Of a stretch of DNA of 40,843 nucleotides, positions 38,514-40,843 are shown one piece after another. Every line of letters begins with the position of its first letter. The first letter of the stretch is position 1. A program made the translations under genes and the position numbers. A model generated the notes under the pieces. That model was not told the origin of the DNA and ran no database searches. It saw nothing but the letters and a program-made list of their open reading frames with translations. The DNA lies in the NCBI GenBank assembly GCA_900544115.1, contig UQTW01000022.1, positions 1 through 40,843 of the forward strand. Direction: 5' to 3'. The stretch comes from an uncultured Collinsella sp. Its GTDB lineage: Bacteria; Actinomycetota; Coriobacteriia; Coriobacteriales; Coriobacteriaceae.

Positions 38514-39257
38514 CTACTCCTCCCCTCGCGCGGCGGCCAACGCCTGTACCAGCGTAAAGTTGCCCTCGTAGAGCGCGCGACCGGTGATGGCGCCCTCAAT
38601 AGCGCCCTCGCCCACCGCGGCGAGCGCACGGATATCATCGAGCGTCGAGATGCCGCCCGACGCCACAACGGGAAAGCCCGCGACCTCGGCCACGTGGCGA
38701 TATGCTGCCACGTCGATGCCCGTCTGCATACCGTCGCGCGCGATATCGGTATACACCAGATGTTTAAAGCCCAGCTCGGTGAGCTGCGCCACGGCGTCGT
38801 CGAGCGCCACACCCGCGCCGTCGCGCCAACCATTCACCTTGACCTGGCCGTCACGGGCGGCAATGTCTGCCACCAGTAACTCGCCAAAGCCTTGCGCCGC
38901 CACCTCGGCAAATCCCGGCTCGGTCACGAGCACCGTGCCTAGCGCGATGCGACGCGCGCCGTAGCCGGCCAGCTCGTCGATGCGCGCGAGCGAACGAACG
39001 CCGCCGCCCACGTCCGCGGACAGACCGTCGACGCCGCAGATGGCCTTAATCGCTGCCGAGTTGGCAGCGCACGCGTCCTCGTCCTCGCCAAAGGCAGCGG
39101 ACAGGTCGACGACGTGCACCCAGCTCGCGCCCTGCTCGGCAAAGGAGCGGGCAACGGCCACGGGGTCGTCAGAATACACCTTACAGCGGCTCCGGTCGCC
39201 GCGCTCCAGGCGCACGACCTTGCCGCCGATCAAATCGATTGCGGGAAACAGGATCAT
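38514..39257 (-). CDS. hisA: ProFAR isomerase
   Basis: 247-residue TIM barrel that isomerises ProFAR to PRFAR. Signatures are FPAIDLIGGKVVRLERGD, WVHVVDLSAAFGE, LSADVGGGVRSL, RIALGTVLV, VNGWRDGAG, YTDIARDGMQTGID and VVASGGIST. Both catalytic Asp residues (near residues 8 and 127-130) are in place. The ATG overlaps the hisH stop codon by ATGA. By its HisA motifs it belongs to the isomerase subgroup, but whether it also acts in tryptophan synthesis (PriA type) cannot be decided here. Confidence 0.96.
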   Translation of the reverse strand: MILFPAIDLIGGKVVRLERGDRSRCKVYSDDPVAVARSFAEQGASWVHVVDLSAAFGEDEDACAANSAAIKAICGVDGLSADVGGGVRSLARIDELAGYGARRIALGTVLVTEPGFAEVAAQGFGELLVADIAARDGQVKVNGWRDGAGVALDDAVAQLTELGFKHLVYTDIARDGMQTGIDVAAYRHVAEVAGFPVVASGGISTLDDIRALAAVGEGAIEGAITGRALYEGNFTLVQALAAARGEE

Positions 39258-39955
39258 CGGCCGGCCCCCTCGACGATGCTCACGAAGTTCTTAAGGATGC
39301 GCTGACCCAGCGCAGAGGATTTCTCGGGATGGAACTGGCAGCCCCACACGTTGCCGTGGCGCACGATGCACGGGAAGCTCCGTGTATAGTGCGTGCGCGC
39401 CAACACATCGGCGGCATCGACGTCGTCGGCCACCGCGTAGCTGTGAGTGAAATACATGTTGGCGCCCTCGGCAAAACCGGCAAGCAACGGATCGGCCGCA
39501 CCGGCGGGCGTCATGCGCACCTGGTCCCAGCCCACGTGCGGGACCTTCAGACGGCTCGACTCCAGGTGCGTGCACGAGCCACGCATGATGCCCAGGCCAT
39601 CGACCCAGGGACCACCGGCCTGCTCGGAGGCATCGTCGTCCGCGTCCGCGTCCTCGTTCGCAGGCACGCCCTCGTTGCCGCGCTCAAAAAACAGCTGAAG
39701 GCCCAGGCAGATGCCGAGCAGCGGAGTTCCGGCGGCAACGGCATCGAGCACGGCCACCTCCTCGCCGCTCTGACGCATAAAGGCGATCGCGTCATAGAAC
39801 GCACCCACGCCCGGGATGACCAGGCCGTCGGCGTTGCGGATCTGCTCCGGATCGTCCGACGTGCAGGCGGCAGCACCGGCGCGCGCAAGCCCGCGCACGA
39901 CGCTCGACAAGTTGCCCTTGTGGTAGTCGACCACCACGATCTTCGGTTCGCCCAC
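39254..39955 (-). CDS. hisH: Imidazole glycerol phosphate synthase, glutaminase subunit
   Basis: 233-residue class I glutamine amidotransferase giving ammonia to HisF. The nucleophile is Cys in GICLGLQLFFE, and the His-Glu pair is in WGCQFHPEKS. VVDYHKGNLSSV is the usual N-terminus. The start is GTG at 39955, directly after GGAGGGG; ATG alternatives lie far upstream in a hairpin. An acidic insert, ANEDADADDDASEQAGG (about residues 98-114), lies between the catalytic Cys region and the next strand and is not typical of the family. Confidence 0.95.
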   Translation of the reverse strand: MGEPKIVVVDYHKGNLSSVVRGLARAGAAACTSDDPEQIRNADGLVIPGVGAFYDAIAFMRQSGEEVAVLDAVAAGTPLLGICLGLQLFFERGNEGVPANEDADADDDASEQAGGPWVDGLGIMRGSCTHLESSRLKVPHVGWDQVRMTPAGAADPLLAGFAEGANMYFTHSYAVADDVDAADVLARTHYTRSFPCIVRHGNVWGCQFHPEKSSALGQRILKNFVSIVEGAGR

Positions 39956-39980
39956 GCGGCCCCTCCACTTCTCATCATCC

Positions 39981-40021
39981 AAAACCACCACAAAGAGGAC
40001 AGGCATCTTCGTGGTGGTTTT
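39981..40021 (-). terminator. Hairpin in the hisB-hisH gap
   Basis: AAAACCACCAC (39981-39991) and GTGGTGGTTTT (40011-40021) form an 11-bp stem, extended by GAAGA/TCTTT-like pairs, in the 79-bp gap between hisB and hisH. It could be a partial terminator that lowers expression of the distal genes or an mRNA processing site. Confidence 0.55.
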
Positions 40022-40034
40022 ACCCTTGTGACGG

Positions 40035-40622
40035 TTACAGCGAGCCCTTGGTGCTGGGGATACCCTGCACGCAGGGATCGAGTTCGCAGGCGCGGCGCAT
40101 CGTGCGGCCCACGGCCTTAAAGGCGGCCTCGATAATGTGGTGCGAATTGCCGCCCGCCAGCTCGCGCACGTGCAGCGTGAGCTTGGCATCGCGCGCAAAG
40201 GCATAGAAGAACTCGACGGCCAGCTCGGTATCAAAGCTGCCCACGCGCTCAGTCGGCACGGGCAGCTCGCAATAGGCCTGCCCGCGACCCGAGATATCCA
40301 CGGCGGCCATCACGAGTGTCTCGTCCATGGCGATCGCCGCGTCGGCAAAGCGCGTAATACCCGCCTTGTCGCCCAGCGCCTGGCAAAACGCCTCGCCCAG
40401 CACAATACCCGTGTCCTCGACGGTGTGGTGCGCATCGACCTCGACGTCGCCCACCGCATGCACCGTCAGATCGAACAGGCCATGGCGGCCAAAAGCGTTG
40501 AGCATGTGGTCGAAAAACGGCACGCCGGTCGAGATATCGCACACGCCAGATCCGTCCAGGTCGAGCTTTACGACAATGTCGGTCTCGCCCGTCTTGCGGG
40601 TTACCTCGGCATAGCGGTCCAT
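40035..40622 (-). CDS. hisB: Imidazoleglycerol-phosphate dehydratase
   Basis: 195-residue monofunctional enzyme dehydrating IGP to imidazole acetol phosphate. Both manganese-binding motifs are present: DAHHTVEDTGI (about 60-70) and NSHHIIEAAFKAVGR (about 158-172). The N-terminus shows GVPFFDHMLNAFGRHG. It lacks the N-terminal HAD phosphatase of enterobacterial HisB, so histidinol phosphate must be cleaved by another protein, here the PHP-type phosphatase at 35747. The ATG directly follows the hisC stop codon (TAGATG), with GGAGGAG upstream. Confidence 0.97.
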   Translation of the reverse strand: MDRYAEVTRKTGETDIVVKLDLDGSGVCDISTGVPFFDHMLNAFGRHGLFDLTVHAVGDVEVDAHHTVEDTGIVLGEAFCQALGDKAGITRFADAAIAMDETLVMAAVDISGRGQAYCELPVPTERVGSFDTELAVEFFYAFARDAKLTLHVRELAGGNSHHIIEAAFKAVGRTMRRACELDPCVQGIPSTKGSL

Positions 40623-40843
40623 CTACATCTCCTCCTTCACCAGCGCGGCAAACGCGGCCAGCACCTCGTCGTTTTCCTGCGGCGTACCCACAGTGATGCG
40701 CAGACAGTCCGCAAGCCCCGGCGCGTAGCTAAAGTCGCGCACCAAAATCGAATACTCGTCGCGCAGACGCTCGCGCACGCGCGTGGCATGCGGCGTGCGC
40801 ACGAGCACAAAGTTCGCCGCGCTCGGCCATGCCTCCACGGGCA
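40623..40843 (-). CDS. hisC: Histidinol-phosphate aminotransferase, C-terminal part, 5' end cut by window edge
   Basis: The last 73 codons of a fold-type I aminotransferase: PSAANFVLVRT, LRDEYSILVRDFSY and ADCLRITVGTPQENDEVLAAFAALV. The arginine in LRITVGTPQEN is the one that binds the substrate carboxylate. The upstream portion with the PLP lysine is outside the window. Placement directly before hisB supports HisC over other aminotransferases. Confidence 0.9.
   Translation of the reverse strand, partial: PVEAWPSAANFVLVRTPHATRVRERLRDEYSILVRDFSYAPGLADCLRITVGTPQENDEVLAAFAALVKEEM

Overview
The window looks like a chromosomal segment of a high-GC gut actinobacterium of the class Coriobacteriia, most like Collinsella. 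Reasons (family knowledge plus inference): the G/C-rich codon use of the housekeeping genes, a his operon with an extra small gene, a fused CydDC-type exporter, a DUF4342 protein beside a two-component system, and an anaerobic gene repertoire. No 16S rRNA or other species marker is present, so the genus is an inference.

Layout. 1-9.9 kb is core chromosome: the 5' part of a PcrA/UvrD helicase gene, undecaprenyl-diphosphatase (uppP), a universal stress protein, a BceRS-like two-component pair, a conserved hypothetical protein, purH and a GNAT acetyltransferase. 9.9-15.4 kb holds a DUF2207 membrane protein, gluQRS, two metallophosphoesterase genes (one interrupted by an in-frame TGA) and a small membrane protein. 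15.5-20.5 kb is a lower-GC defence island: an AIPR/DGQHR-like protein, an EcoRII-family restriction endonuclease with its Dcm-like C5 methyltransferase (predicted target CCWGG), and a solitary AbiEi-type regulator. 21-31.3 kb is again core: a DUF4342 protein with an OmpR-type response regulator and histidine kinase, a VOC protein with a PTS IIB subunit, a membrane TPR-like protein, tRNA-Leu(UAA) with a duplicated 3' end, ppx/gppA, a DivIC/FtsB-like protein, enolase, mazG, a YfcE-type phosphodiesterase and a free-standing LarC C-terminal domain. 31.6-35.6 kb carries a fused CydDC-like exporter overlapping a YgbA-like nitrosative-stress gene. 35.7-40.8 kb is histidine biosynthesis: a PHP-type histidinol phosphatase facing the operon hisC-hisB-hisH-hisA-hisF-hisI-(small ORF)-hisE.

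How the genes work together. The his genes cover most steps from PR-ATP to L-histidinol; the PHP phosphatase probably replaces the phosphatase half of bifunctional HisB proteins, and hisG and hisD are not visible. In the island, the methyltransferase has an N-terminal HTH, and its promoter has the palindrome GTTGCAAC over the -35 box and again 13 bp upstream, which points to autoregulation. The same TTGCAA core sits in the apparently leaderless promoter of the AbiEi gene, so the two loci may share a regulator.

The most unusual non-coding signals are two copies of a roughly 185-bp palindrome (20.6 and 23.7 kb) whose outer arms differ between copies yet remain complementary within each copy; a 31-bp REP-like repeat present three times (9.9, 12.35 and 36.66 kb), one copy supplying the hisE stop codon; a 96-bp dyad between hisF and hisI; a MITE-like 226-bp element at 9.94 kb; and a 196-bp-offset duplication of the tRNA-Leu 3' end with its terminator. 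All calls come from reading the sequence; no database search was run.
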